The notes: generated by a model not told the origin, from the sequence alone. A stretch of DNA of 64,000 nt from Subtercola endophyticus (GCF_021044565.1 NZ_CP087997.1:1860001-1924000); one strand, 5' to 3'; numbered from the stretch's first letter, positions 1-9,579 are shown. Numbers and translations: made by a program.

Positions 1-1463
1 TCCGCGTCGCCCGCGCCCGCCGCCGCGCTTGCCGCGCCGCCGAAACCCCCAGCGGAGGTCAGCAGCCGCCCACTGCGCGTGCGCCGCGTCATCGCGGTCG
101 CCATGTTGCGGAACGGCTCCAGCGGCGTAACCGTTCCGTCGTTGTGAAAGGTCGGCGCGAGCCCCGCCGCGATCGCCGCCGCGCTGTCGGCCCAGCGTCC
201 GCCGTGTTCCGGCCCGAACAGGTCGTCGACAAGCACATCACCCCAGTAGTACAGGTGGTCCGAGAAGATGCTCACGACAACGCCGAGCGCGGCAGCCCGC
301 GCGAACTGCGAAGCCGTCATGGCACCGACATGCTCGAGCCGAAAACGATGGTCGGTCAGGGAGTTCTCTTCGATGACCTGCTGCCAGGCATCCAGTGTCG
401 CGTCGATCGCCAGATCGCCGTGGGCGTGACAGGCCAATTGCCAGCCTGCCGCCGCGTACTGCCGTGAGATCGCCAGAATCTGAGCGCTGTCGAAGTTGAG
501 CGCGCCGTGGTGGCCCGGCTCGAGCCCCATCGCCCGCGTCGCGGCGGTGTCGAGATAGGGGTACGACGTAGCGATGTTGCCGATCCACGGCGATCCGTCT
601 GCCCAGGTCTTGACGCCGATCTGCCGCACGACGTCGTCGCCGTTCTCGAGCGCGACACTGGCGCGAGCCCCCGGGGCCGACATCTCGTACAACCGCAAGC
701 GCACGGTGAGTGGATGCTCGGCCCGCACCGCCTCGAGCCCCGCCTGTGTCGACGCCTCCCACGACAGGTCGGCGATCGTCGTCACTCCCGCCGCATTCGT
801 GCGGGCGACCTCGTCACGGAACACCCGCACGAAATCGCCCCGCGCTTGCAGCAGAACCGGGCTGCACACCTGAAACACCGCGCCGGCCTCGTATCCCACG
901 CCGGTCAGGTGCCCCTGCGCATCACGCCCGAAGCTCGACCCGGCAGGATCCGGCGTGCTGTCGTCGAGACCCGCGGCTCGCGCCGCCGCACTGTTGAAAA
1001 ACACCGAGTGCCCCGAGTTGTGCAGAATCACCAGCGGAATCGCTCCCGCCAGGGCGTCCAGGCTCTGTATCGTCGGGTTGACGAGGCCCTTCTGCAGCAA
1101 CGGATCCCACCCGTTCGCAAACACGCCGACCGGTCGCTCGGCGAGCGCCGCCGTCAGTGCCGCCGTCACCTCATCGGCCGTCGCCAGCGTCACCGGCCTG
1201 ATGTCGAGCACATAGTCGCTCAGCAGCACAGCCGCCGACGACGGATGCCCGTGGGGCTCGATGAGCCCCGGCATCAGGCAGCTCTGCCCCAGCTCCACGA
1301 CCTCGGTGTCGCCGTCGGCGAGCCCACGCAGCTCAGCCTCGCTGCCCACAGCACGAATGCGATCATCCACCACCAGCACCGCCTCGGCGGGCGCACCCGC
1401 CGCCGGGTCGTGCCCGCCTTCGGCCATGGTGACGATGCGGCCGACGAAAAGAAGGGAGGTCAT
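1..1463 (-). CDS. Amidohydrolase family 3 (YtcJ-like) metal-dependent hydrolase, 3' end beyond window
   Basis: The reading frame opens at ATG 1463 after an AG-rich stretch and stays open to the window edge, giving at least 487 residues of a family that is usually about 530-560, so only the C-terminal end is missing. The N-terminus (MTSLLFVGRIVTMAEGG) and PGLIEPHGHP near residue 70 are the beta-sandwich and metal-binding HxH of amidohydrolases. Later HAHGDLAID, RFRLEHV and FHNDGTVTPLEP match the second metal histidine region, the conserved RxEH and the catalytic Asp region of YtcJ-type enzymes. Family members hydrolyse C-N bonds of formamides, imides or N-substituted amino acids in the cytoplasm; the substrate cannot be told. 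It is divergent from the gene starting at 1577. Confidence 0.85.
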   Translation of the reverse strand, partial: MTSLLFVGRIVTMAEGGHDPAAGAPAEAVLVVDDRIRAVGSEAELRGLADGDTEVVELGQSCLMPGLIEPHGHPSSAAVLLSDYVLDIRPVTLATADEVTAALTAALAERPVGVFANGWDPLLQKGLVNPTIQSLDALAGAIPLVILHNSGHSVFFNSAAARAAGLDDSTPDPAGSSFGRDAQGHLTGVGYEAGAVFQVCSPVLLQARGDFVRVFRDEVARTNAAGVTTIADLSWEASTQAGLEAVRAEHPLTVRLRLYEMSAPGARASVALENGDDVVRQIGVKTWADGSPWIGNIATSYPYLDTAATRAMGLEPGHHGALNFDSAQILAISRQYAAAGWQLACHAHGDLAIDATLDAWQQVIEENSLTDHRFRLEHVGAMTASQFARAAALGVVVSIFSDHLYYWGDVLVDDLFGPEHGGRWADSAAAIAAGLAPTFHNDGTVTPLEPFRNMATAMTRRTRSGRLLTSAGGFGGAASAAAGAGDA

Positions 1464-1576
1464 GGTCGTCAGCCTAGCCAGGTGACGAACGCCGGATGCG
1501 GTGGGCGACCTCTCACGAATAAGATGCTGATGAGCCTGCCTCAGCGGCCGGCCTCGACACTGCTCGAAAGGTTCTC

Positions 1577-2086
1577 ATGACTGACCCCGCCCAGTATCCC
1601 GAGCAGCCGCAGCAATATCCCGCCGGCGCGCAGCCGACGGCACCGTATCCTCCGGCACAGTATCCCGGCCAGCCTCCCTACCAGGGTCCGTACCCCGGGC
1701 AGCAGTACCCGGGCCAACCGTATGAAGGCCAAGGCCAGCCGCCGTACCCGGGCCAGCAGTACGTGCCGCCCACCTACCCGCCGGTGCAGTACGCCCCGAA
1801 CCCGAATCCGGCACCGCCGACCAACGTGTTCGCCATCATCGCGCTCGTGGCGTCGTTCATCTTTCCCATCGCCGGCATCGTGCTCGGCCACATCGCTCTC
1901 AGCCAGATCAAGCGCACCCACGAGCAGGGCCACGGCCTGGCGCTCGCCGGCACCATCATCGGCTATGTGCTGACCAGCCTCGCGATTCTGGCGGTGGTGG
2001 CCTACATCGTGTTCATCATCTTCATCTTCGTCGCGGCCGGTGCGGCGCACCACTACGACACCTACTACCCGTCGTACCCCTCCTAG
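1577..2086 (+). CDS. DUF4190 membrane protein with proline/tyrosine-rich N-terminus
   Basis: A 169-residue protein. Residues 1 to about 75 are a low-complexity cytoplasmic tail of repeated QYPGQP-like units, and the C-terminal half has two hydrophobic segments (VFAIIALVASFIFPIAGIV and a second near residues 128-155) joined by a loop with ALSQIKRT, the hallmark arrangement of DUF4190 proteins in Actinobacteria. The role of the family is unknown; such proteins are small integral membrane proteins whose Pro/Tyr-rich tails may mediate protein contacts. It starts with ATG preceded by GAAAGG. It converges on the hydrolase gene, whose stop lies only 11 bp beyond its own. Confidence 0.8.
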   Translation: MTDPAQYPEQPQQYPAGAQPTAPYPPAQYPGQPPYQGPYPGQQYPGQPYEGQGQPPYPGQQYVPPTYPPVQYAPNPNPAPPTNVFAIIALVASFIFPIAGIVLGHIALSQIKRTHEQGHGLALAGTIIGYVLTSLAILAVVAYIVFIIFIFVAAGAAHHYDTYYPSYPS

Positions 2087-2096
2087 CTAGCGCCCC

Positions 2097-2960
2097 CTAA
2101 ACCGGCGCGACCAGCCCGCGCAGAACCTCGGGCCGCCGCGTCACCGCGATGAAGTGCCCTTCGTCGGGGTATTCGTGCAGGGTCGCGCTCGGCAGCCGCG
2201 ACAGCATGGTGCGCGCCCATGACGGCGGCACGAGGTTGTCGACGCCGCCCTGGTAGATGTCCACGGGAACGGAGATCTGCTCCAGCTCGAAGCCCCAGGG
2301 CGCGACGAACGCGGCGTACTCGTCGACTGCACCGGCCGCATCGAGCGCCGCGTCGACCACACACTGCGCGAACCATTCGTGGTTCTCTTCGACGATCTCG
2401 GCGTCGACACGCGTCATGGTGCGGGCCGCCACCCGGGCGACGACGCGCGGTGAGGCCCCCGCGAGCATCCGGCTGGTTACGAAGTAGCCGCGCGCGAGCA
2501 AGGGCAGGCGCCGAGACAGGCTCGAGAGTCGCCGGTCGGTGGCGTTCAGCTCGCCGAAGATCTGCGGGTCGTCGAGCGGCAGCGCGCCGGCGATGACGGC
2601 CGCGCGTTCGACCCGCGACGGCAGCGCGTAGGCGGCCGCGAGGGCGTACTGACCGCCCTCCGACCAGCCCATCACCGTGAACCGCTCGATCTCGAGACGG
2701 TCGATGAGCTCGACGAGATCGGTCTGCGCCCAGCTCAGAATGCCGTGGCCGGCCTTGCGGCTCGAGCGCCCGATGCCCGGCCGGTTCGGCGAGATGATCG
2801 AGATACCGGATGCCTGTGCCGCCGCATCACTGAGACCCACGTCGAGCCCGCTGACCAGCCCGCCGTGACAGTTCAGCACCACCTCACCGGCCGCGTCGCC
2901 GAACCGGTAATAGGCCATGGTGCGCCCGTCTGCGAGCGTGATCTCTTCGGCGACGCTCAT
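2097..2960 (-). CDS. Alpha/beta hydrolase
   Basis: A 287-residue alpha/beta-hydrolase-fold protein with no signal peptide, so cytoplasmic. The oxyanion-hole HGG lies at residues 32-34, the nucleophile elbow is GWSEGG with Ser100, the probable acid is Asp241 (VDNLVPP) and the base is His269 (DEGHF). The region between about residues 125 and 200 forms the variable cap. SPNRPGIGRS resembles proline-iminopeptidase and esterase relatives, but the substrate cannot be assigned. It is a single gene with its own start (ATG 2960); the 190 bp between it and the + strand operon at 3150 must contain divergent promoters, although I could not identify convincing -35/-10 boxes. Confidence 0.8.
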   Translation of the reverse strand: MSVAEEITLADGRTMAYYRFGDAAGEVVLNCHGGLVSGLDVGLSDAAAQASGISIISPNRPGIGRSSRKAGHGILSWAQTDLVELIDRLEIERFTVMGWSEGGQYALAAAYALPSRVERAAVIAGALPLDDPQIFGELNATDRRLSSLSRRLPLLARGYFVTSRMLAGASPRVVARVAARTMTRVDAEIVEENHEWFAQCVVDAALDAAGAVDEYAAFVAPWGFELEQISVPVDIYQGGVDNLVPPSWARTMLSRLPSATLHEYPDEGHFIAVTRRPEVLRGLVAPV

Positions 2961-3149
2961 GCCCGGTACACGCTCATGCGAGGTGCCTCATCGACGTCTG
3001 CCGCTCATCATTCAAGTCTGCCACCGCGTACGACCCGGCATCGCTCCCTGAGTGAGCTACCACTGTGCATGCACTATGAACTTGTCAACTCCCCAGGGAA
3101 TTGCCACTGAAACACAACGTCGCACCGCCAGGCGCAGTAGGTTGAAAAA

Positions 3150-5828
3150 ATGAGTGCAGAGTTAACCCTCGGTGCAGAAGAAGAATTGCATCTCATCGAT
3201 CTCGAGAGCGGAAAGCTTTCGGCCCGTGCACCACAACTGCTCTCCCGGCTGCCGGAAGCGCACTACTCGGCCGAAATCCAGCGCACGACAGTCGAGACGA
3301 ATACGGCGGTGACCTCGACGCTGTCGGGCCTCCGCGACGAAATCGTGCGCCTGCGTAAGGGGCTGATCGACGCCGCGGGCGCTTTCGGTCTGGGTGTCGC
3401 TGCTGTGGGCACTGCGCCGCATTCGGATTTCGCCGACTTCGAGCTGACCGCGACCGGGCGCTACCGCCGCATGCAGGAGCAATACCGCCTGCTGGTCGAC
3501 GAGCAGCTCATCTGCGGGCTCCAGATCCACGTCGGCGTCTCGGATCGCGACTTGGCCGTGCAGATCGCCCAGCGAATCTCGCGCGATCTGCCGATTCTGC
3601 TGGCGCTGTCGGCGAGTTCGCCGTTTCTGAACGGGCACGACACCGGCTACGCGAGCATCCGCACCACCATCTGGCAGCGCTGGCCGAGTGCCGGTGCAAC
3701 CGGTGAGCTCGGTTCTGCAGCCGAATACGACGAAATGCTCTCAGACCTCATTGCCAGCGGTGTGATCGCCGACGCGAAGATGGCGTACTTCGACGTGCGG
3801 CCCTCCGCACACGAACCGACGCTCGAGCTTCGCGTCTGCGATGCCTGCCCCATCGTCGACGACGCGATTCTGATCGCGGGCATCTTTCGCGCCTCGGTGC
3901 GCGCCGCCGAGCTCGACATCGAGCGCGGTGTGCCCGCGGAGATCCAACGTGCGCCGCTGCACCGCGCGGCCATGTGGCAGGCGGCCCGCGGCGGGCTCTC
4001 GGGCCAGTTGCTCGACGGAACGTCGCATCCGAAACCCGTGCCTGCCGCCTGGGCGGTGCGCGACCTGGTCTCGCGCCTGCGCCCCCAGCTCGAAGAGCTC
4101 GGCGACTACGACGAGGTGCGCGAACTCAGCGAGATGACCCTGGCCCGCGGAAACTCGGCCGACCGCCAGCGCGCGGCCTTCGCAGAGCGCGGCGAACTGC
4201 GCGACGTGGTCGAGCTCGTGGTGCAAGAGACGCACGGCCCGGCACAGGGATCAGCGCCCTCGGTCTCGGCGATGCGCTCGTACCGCACGCGCGCGGGTGA
4301 CGAGGCCGTCGGCCCGAGCTCCATGCCCCGCCCGGCATACCACGACATCATCGACTTCTACCGTGCGCTTCCGCTTGCCGAGCTGACGGCCCGAGAGAAT
4401 GCCCGCACCAGCTTCACCGCAGAGAACTCCCTCACATTCGGGGTCAAGGGCGACGTGCAGAGCTTCGACGTCGACCTCTTTCCGCGGCTCATCAGCGCCT
4501 ACCAGTGGAACGAGCTCTCGGCGGGGCTCAGCCAACGCGCCCGCGCCATCGAGGCCTTTCTCCAAGACATCTACGGCGAGCAGCGCATCGTCGCCGACGG
4601 GCTGATGCCCTCGACCATCGTGGACTCCCCCGGCTGGCGCGAAGAGGCCACTCTGCTGAAGCCCGGCGTCGTGCGCGCTCCCGTGCAGGGCTTCGACCTC
4701 GTGCGCAACGAGTTCGGCGGCTGGCGAGTGCTCGAAGACAACGTTCGGGCTCCCTCCGGTGCCGCATACTCCATGGCGGCGCGGAGGCTGATGGATGCAG
4801 CGGTGCCCGACCTCCCCCGGCCCAGCGGGCTGCTCGATCCGCACACCGCACTGCCGCTGTTGCGCGAGACCCTCCTCGCCGGCGGCGCCGCGACGGCGCA
4901 CCAGCCCGGCGACGCGGCGGTCGCCGCCGTCTTCTCGAGCGGGCCCAATAGTGCCGCCTGGTTCGAGCATTCCGCGCTCGCCGAGGGTGCGAACCTGCTG
5001 CTGGTGACGGCCGACGACCTCGACGTGGTGTGGAGCGAGGGCGAGGCACCGAAGGTCGTCGAAAAGGCGACCGGCACGGTGATCCACTCGCTCTACCTGC
5101 GGCTCGACCCCGAACTCGTCGACCTTGTCGACAGTGCCGAGCGCCCACTCGGCGAGCAGATCATGAAAGCTGCGGCCGAGGGCGGGGTCTACCTGGCCAA
5201 CGCTCCCGGTAACGGCATTGCCGACGACAAGGCGATGTACTGCAACATTCCCGACCTCATTGCGTACTACCTCGACGAGCGGCCGCTGCTGGAATCGGTG
5301 CCCACGTACCGCACCAGCGATCCCTCCGAGCGGCGCACCGTTCTCGAGCGGGTCGGCGAACTGGTGACCAAGCCCGTCGACGGCGAAGGCGGCCGTGGAG
5401 TGCTGATCGGCCCGTCTGCGCCCGCCTCAGTGGTCGCCGAGCGCCGAGCCGAGATCGCCGCGAACCCCGAGATCTGGGTAGCGCAAGAGCTGGTGGCACT
5501 CTCGTCGCTTCCGACCTTCGACCACACGTCGCTCGAGCCTCGGCACGTCGACTTGCGCGCGTTCGTCTACGTGCGCGGCACCGAGCCGGGCGACGCGATC
5601 ACCGCCGACCTCGCGCTGACCCGCGTGGCACCCGCCGGCAGCATGGTGGTGAACTCGTCGCAGGGCGGGGGCGCCAAAGACACCTGGATTCTCGGACCCG
5701 ACTCCGTGCACGCCGAGAACATGCATCTGCGTACCGGTCCGCTGCGGATCACGCGTATCGGCAGCGCACCCGAGGCGGAACTCGACCCCGAACATGCCGA
5801 CCCCGAACACCCCGAACAGGAGGCCTGA
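3150..5828 (+). CDS. Fused carboxylate-amine ligase (GCS2/YbdK type) and circularly permuted type-2 ATP-grasp ligase
   Basis: An 892-residue fusion. Residues 1-365 resemble the glutamate-cysteine ligase 2 family: GAEEEL at 8-13 is the nucleotide/metal motif and CGLQIHVG the conserved central motif. After a linker, about residues 395-870 form a circularly permuted ATP-grasp: GFDLVRNEFGGWRVLEDN at about 514-531, then the NAPGNGIADDK region and KPVDGEGGRGV at about 741-751. Both halves are ATP-dependent peptide-forming families, so the protein probably joins two amino acids through successive ligations (inference). It is the first gene of an operon; the next start lies 2 bp after its stop. The pairing with an AsnO-like amidotransferase suggests synthesis of an amidated di- or tripeptide. 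It is not the GNAT/ATP-grasp synthetase of the NAGGN pathway. Confidence 0.85.
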   Translation: MSAELTLGAEEELHLIDLESGKLSARAPQLLSRLPEAHYSAEIQRTTVETNTAVTSTLSGLRDEIVRLRKGLIDAAGAFGLGVAAVGTAPHSDFADFELTATGRYRRMQEQYRLLVDEQLICGLQIHVGVSDRDLAVQIAQRISRDLPILLALSASSPFLNGHDTGYASIRTTIWQRWPSAGATGELGSAAEYDEMLSDLIASGVIADAKMAYFDVRPSAHEPTLELRVCDACPIVDDAILIAGIFRASVRAAELDIERGVPAEIQRAPLHRAAMWQAARGGLSGQLLDGTSHPKPVPAAWAVRDLVSRLRPQLEELGDYDEVRELSEMTLARGNSADRQRAAFAERGELRDVVELVVQETHGPAQGSAPSVSAMRSYRTRAGDEAVGPSSMPRPAYHDIIDFYRALPLAELTARENARTSFTAENSLTFGVKGDVQSFDVDLFPRLISAYQWNELSAGLSQRARAIEAFLQDIYGEQRIVADGLMPSTIVDSPGWREEATLLKPGVVRAPVQGFDLVRNEFGGWRVLEDNVRAPSGAAYSMAARRLMDAAVPDLPRPSGLLDPHTALPLLRETLLAGGAATAHQPGDAAVAAVFSSGPNSAAWFEHSALAEGANLLLVTADDLDVVWSEGEAPKVVEKATGTVIHSLYLRLDPELVDLVDSAERPLGEQIMKAAAEGGVYLANAPGNGIADDKAMYCNIPDLIAYYLDERPLLESVPTYRTSDPSERRTVLERVGELVTKPVDGEGGRGVLIGPSAPASVVAERRAEIAANPEIWVAQELVALSSLPTFDHTSLEPRHVDLRAFVYVRGTEPGDAITADLALTRVAPAGSMVVNSSQGGGAKDTWILGPDSVHAENMHLRTGPLRITRIGSAPEAELDPEHADPEHPEQEA

Positions 5829-5830
5829 CC

Positions 5831-7615
5831 GTGTGCGGCCTCGCCGGCGAATTCCGTTTCGACTCCCGCAGCGCCGATCTCGGTGCCGTAGCCCGCATGA
5901 ACGAGTGTATGGTGCACCGCGGCCCCGACGGTGACGGATTCTGGGCGCACGGGCCCGTCGCTCTGAGCCACCGCCGCCTCTCGATCATCGACCTCAGCGC
6001 GGCCGGCTCGCAGCCGATGGTGGATGCTCCGCTCGGCTTGACCGTGGCTTTCAACGGCTGCATCTACAACTACAAAGACCTCAAGCGCGAGCTCGAGGGC
6101 AAGGGCTACTCGTTCTTCTCGACCTCTGACACCGAGGTCATCGGAAAGGCATATGCCGAGTGGGGCATAAACTGCGTCGACCACTTTCTCGGCATGTTCG
6201 CCTTTGCAATCGTCGAGCGGGAGAGCGGACGCATCGTGCTCGCCCGCGACCGCCTCGGCATCAAGCCGCTCTACCTCGACGAGACCCGCGAGCGCCTGCG
6301 GTTCGCGTCGAGCCTGCCCGCCCTGCTCGCCGGCGGCGGCACCGACACGTCGATCGACCGCGAAGCACTCGCGTACTACATGACGTTCCACTCGGTGGTG
6401 CCCGCTCCGCTCACGATTTTGAAGGGCGTGCGCAAGCTGCCGCCCGCCACGGTTCGGGTGGTCGAGCCCGACGGCACCAGCCGCGAGCACGTCTACTGGC
6501 GCCCCGAGTTCACCCGCGATGCTGAGCTCGAAGACTACTCGGAGCGCGACTGGCAAGACGCATGTCTCCAGAGCCTGCGCACCGCGGTGGAGCGACGGAT
6601 GGTCGCCGATGTACCCGTGGGCGTGCTGCTCTCGGGCGGTATCGACTCAAGTCTGGTGGTGGCGCTGCTCGCCGAGGCCGGCCAGACCGACCTTGCGACG
6701 TTCAGCATCGGCTTCGACTCCGCCGGCGGTGAATCGGGTGACGAATTCGAGTACTCCACGCTGGTAGCCCAGCGCTTCGGCACCGATCACCACCGCATCC
6801 GCATCGACAGCTCCCGCCTGCTGCCCGGCATCGACGGAGCCGTCGCCGCGATGAGCGAGCCGATGGTCAGCCACGACTGCGTCGCCTTCTACCTGTTGAG
6901 CGAAGACGTCTCGCAATCGGTGAAGGTCGTGCAGTCCGGCCAAGGTGCCGACGAGGTGCTGGGCGGCTACGACTGGTACCCGCCGCTGGCCGAGGTACCC
7001 CGTGGAGATGCCGTCGAGGCCTACTCGCAGGTCTTCTTCGACCGCCGCTGGCCGGCCATGAGCTCGCTGCTCTCACCCGAATGGATGCTCGGCCACGACG
7101 CCCCGACGGAGTTCATCACGCGCCAGTTCGCCGCACCCGGTGCCGAGACGAGCGTCGATGCCGCGCTGCGCAACGACACCACCATCATGCTCGTCGACGA
7201 CCCCGTGAAGCGGGTGGACAACATGACCATGGCGTGGGGGCTCGAAGCCCGCGTGCCGTTCCTCGATCACGAATTCGTGGAGCTGGTGGGCAAGATCCCG
7301 CCACGCCTGAAGCTCGCCGACGGCGGCAAAGGCGTGCTCAAGCGTGCGAGCCGGGGAATCGTACCCGACGAGGTCATCGATCGCACCAAGGGATACTTTC
7401 CGGTGCCGGCCATCCGCCAGCTCGAAGGCCCGTATCTGCAGCGCGTGCGCGAGGCGCTCACCGACCCGACTGCACGCGAGCGCGGCCTGTTCGACGAGGG
7501 AACGGTGAACAGCCTGCTCGCCTCGCCGAACGAAACCCGAACGACTCTCGGTTCGAATGCGCTCTGGCAACTTGCTTTACTGGAGATGTGGCTTCAGAAA
7601 CAAGGAATCCGATAA
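5831..7615 (+). CDS. Asparagine-synthetase-like amidotransferase, N-acetylglutaminylglutamine amidotransferase (AsnO) type
   Basis: A 594-residue class II glutamine amidotransferase. The GTG start is followed at once by Cys2, the N-terminal nucleophile that releases ammonia from glutamine (MCGLAGE). The synthetase domain has the PP-loop SGGIDSS at residues 268-274, used to adenylate a carboxylate. The stretch MSEPMVSHDCVAFYLLSE from residue 341 and the following VVQSGQGADEV are, from memory, closer to the NAGGN amidotransferase group than to AsnB. The predicted reaction is ATP- and glutamine-dependent amidation of a peptide C-terminal carboxylate. It begins 2 bp after the ligase gene and ends 2 bp before the peptidase gene, so the three are surely co-transcribed and probably translationally coupled. 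Confidence 0.88.
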   Translation: MCGLAGEFRFDSRSADLGAVARMNECMVHRGPDGDGFWAHGPVALSHRRLSIIDLSAAGSQPMVDAPLGLTVAFNGCIYNYKDLKRELEGKGYSFFSTSDTEVIGKAYAEWGINCVDHFLGMFAFAIVERESGRIVLARDRLGIKPLYLDETRERLRFASSLPALLAGGGTDTSIDREALAYYMTFHSVVPAPLTILKGVRKLPPATVRVVEPDGTSREHVYWRPEFTRDAELEDYSERDWQDACLQSLRTAVERRMVADVPVGVLLSGGIDSSLVVALLAEAGQTDLATFSIGFDSAGGESGDEFEYSTLVAQRFGTDHHRIRIDSSRLLPGIDGAVAAMSEPMVSHDCVAFYLLSEDVSQSVKVVQSGQGADEVLGGYDWYPPLAEVPRGDAVEAYSQVFFDRRWPAMSSLLSPEWMLGHDAPTEFITRQFAAPGAETSVDAALRNDTTIMLVDDPVKRVDNMTMAWGLEARVPFLDHEFVELVGKIPPRLKLADGGKGVLKRASRGIVPDEVIDRTKGYFPVPAIRQLEGPYLQRVREALTDPTARERGLFDEGTVNSLLASPNETRTTLGSNALWQLALLEMWLQKQGIR

Positions 7616-7617
7616 GC

Positions 7618-9576
7618 GTGGCGAACGACCGTCGCGCCGACGAGGCGGTCGCGCTGACCGACGCTCTCGTCGACGCGTGGGGCAGCTGGGGGCCGACCAT
7701 GACGCCGGATGCCCGGCGCATGGCGTTCATCAGCGATCGCAGCGGGGTGCCTCAGGTGTGGGTGCAAGAGGTCGCCGCGGCCGGCACGAGCACGTCCACC
7801 TCCAACACGGCCGGTGTGAGCACGGCCGCCTCGAGCGCTGCCGGCGCATCCGGTACCGACTCGCTGCCCGACCCCTCCCCCATCACGCTGAGCGCCGACC
7901 CCGTCATCACCGTCACCTGGTCGGCCGACAGCGCCTGGCTCGCCTGCGCGGTGGCCACCGACGGCGGTGTTCGCAGCCAGGTCTGGGTGGTCAGGCCCGA
8001 CGGCAGCGATGCCCGGCGTATCGCCGGCGGCCCTGAGCAGCACGCCGAACTCGGCCCCTGGACCCGCAGCGGCCATCGAGTCGTCGTCACGATTCCCTCG
8101 ACCGAGGTCGGTGAACCCACGGCTACGTTTCTCGTCGACCCGGCGACGGGCGCGTTCGAACCGCTCGCCGTCGGCGAACTCATCCACGTGCTCGACCTGT
8201 CGATCGGCGAAGAGCTGGTGGTCATCCGCGACGGCCGTCGGGGTCAGGAATTCTGTGTCGTCGTCGACCGCGTGAACGACAAAGACCACCCGCTGCTGCC
8301 GCACGGGTCTGCGCTCACCGGGGCAACGGGTTCGACGGATGTCGCGTTGTTGCGCCCAGCGCCGGTCGGCACGGATGCCCTGGCCGAACTCGGCGCGTCT
8401 GCCCCCCTCGTGGCGTACCTCGCCACCGAGGTGGGCGCGCAACGAAACCGGCTCGTCGCCCTGCCCCTCGGCCCGAACGGCTGGCGCGGTGTGCCCCAGG
8501 TGCTCGCCGAACGAGACGACGCCGAGCTCGAGGCGCTCGACGCCGACGATGCCGGGCGCCTGCTGCTCATGGTGTGGAACCGGGCCGGCACCAGCGAGAT
8601 CGAACTGTACGACACCACGACCGGCGTGCGCATCGGCGTGCCCGAGCTGCCGGGCTTCGTCGCCTCGAGCCCGGTACTCAGCCGCGACGGCGGAACGGTC
8701 ATCCTGAGTGTGGAGGGCCCCGAGCGGCCGCGCGAACTCTGGCGGCTCGACACCGCGACGCACGAATGGACTCGGGTCACGCAAGTACCCGAGCTGCCAC
8801 CCGTCGCGCTGGTGGCGCCGACCCTCGAGCGCTACGAGGGTCGTGACGGGCTGGCGCTCACGGGCTGGCTGTACCGTGTACCCGGCGCGACCGAAGCCGG
8901 GCCGGCGATGCTCAGTCTGCACGGCGGGCCGGAGTCGCAGGAGCGGCCGACGTTCAATCCGCAGTACCAGGGCATGCTCGCGGCGGGCATCGCGGTGTTC
9001 GCGCCCAACGTGCGCGGTTCATCCGGTTTCGGCCGCACCTTCAGCCGGCTCGACGACGTGCACGGCCGACAGGGGGCGTTCGACGACGTGATCGCCAGCG
9101 CCCGGCACCTCGAAGCGCTCGGGGTGGCCGATCCGGCGCGTGTCGCTGTCACGGGGCGCTCCTACGGCGGTTACCTCACGCTGGCCTCGCTCGCCTTCTC
9201 TCCCGGCGTGTTCGCGGCCGGAATCGACATCTGCGGCATGTCGCACCTCTTGACGTTCTACCGCGACACCGAGCCGTGGATCGCCGCCGCCGCCGTGACG
9301 AAGTACGGGCATCCTGAGCACGATCAGAAGCTGCTGCGGCAGATCTCGCCGCTGCCGCACGCCGCCGCGATCACCGTGCCGCTGCTCGTGGTGCACGGTG
9401 AGCTCGATACGAACGTGCCCGTGAACGAGGCGCACCAGATCGTGGCGGCGCTGCGCGAGTTGTCACGACCCGTCGAGTATCTCGAATTGGCCGGCGAGGG
9501 CCACGAGTACCGCCGCGCCGACTCGCGCCGCCTGCTCGCGGCGACCATGGTGCGCTTTCTCTGCGCTGCCCTCTGA
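7618..9576 (+). CDS. S9-family prolyl oligopeptidase-like serine peptidase
   Basis: I chose GTG 7618 because AAGGA sits 11 bp upstream and the frame above it is antisense-like; this gives 652 residues. The first 390 or so residues look like a beta-propeller (MTPDARRMAFISDRSGVPQVW is a typical blade), and the C-terminal 260 are an alpha/beta hydrolase with Ser515 in GRSYGGY, Asp597 in GELDTNVP and His629 in GEGHEY. Family S9 enzymes cleave short peptides, often after proline, or act as acylaminoacyl peptidases. As the last gene of the operon it may trim, recycle or degrade the peptide made by the first two enzymes, the place taken by an M42 peptidase in NAGGN operons (inference). A low-complexity Ser/Ala/Thr insert occupies residues 55-80. 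Confidence 0.88.
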   Translation: MANDRRADEAVALTDALVDAWGSWGPTMTPDARRMAFISDRSGVPQVWVQEVAAAGTSTSTSNTAGVSTAASSAAGASGTDSLPDPSPITLSADPVITVTWSADSAWLACAVATDGGVRSQVWVVRPDGSDARRIAGGPEQHAELGPWTRSGHRVVVTIPSTEVGEPTATFLVDPATGAFEPLAVGELIHVLDLSIGEELVVIRDGRRGQEFCVVVDRVNDKDHPLLPHGSALTGATGSTDVALLRPAPVGTDALAELGASAPLVAYLATEVGAQRNRLVALPLGPNGWRGVPQVLAERDDAELEALDADDAGRLLLMVWNRAGTSEIELYDTTTGVRIGVPELPGFVASSPVLSRDGGTVILSVEGPERPRELWRLDTATHEWTRVTQVPELPPVALVAPTLERYEGRDGLALTGWLYRVPGATEAGPAMLSLHGGPESQERPTFNPQYQGMLAAGIAVFAPNVRGSSGFGRTFSRLDDVHGRQGAFDDVIASARHLEALGVADPARVAVTGRSYGGYLTLASLAFSPGVFAAGIDICGMSHLLTFYRDTEPWIAAAAVTKYGHPEHDQKLLRQISPLPHAAAITVPLLVVHGELDTNVPVNEAHQIVAALRELSRPVEYLELAGEGHEYRRADSRRLLAATMVRFLCAAL

Positions 9577-9579
9577 CCT

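Noticed and set aside
3150..5828. Ergothioneine EgtA or true glutamate-cysteine ligase for the GCS2 half
   Set aside because: The rest of the ergothioneine cluster (egtB, egtC, egtD) is absent, and the fusion to a permuted ATP-grasp and the adjacent amidotransferase point to another peptide.
3150..7615. Canonical N-acetylglutaminylglutamine amide operon
   Set aside because: The amidotransferase fits, but the synthetase lacks an acetyltransferase domain and the peptidase is S9, not M42, so the same product cannot be assumed.
7081..7617. N-terminal extension of the S9 peptidase from an upstream start
   Set aside because: That region is the out-of-frame reading of the amidotransferase gene; the GTG at 7618 has a ribosome binding site and begins the homologous part.
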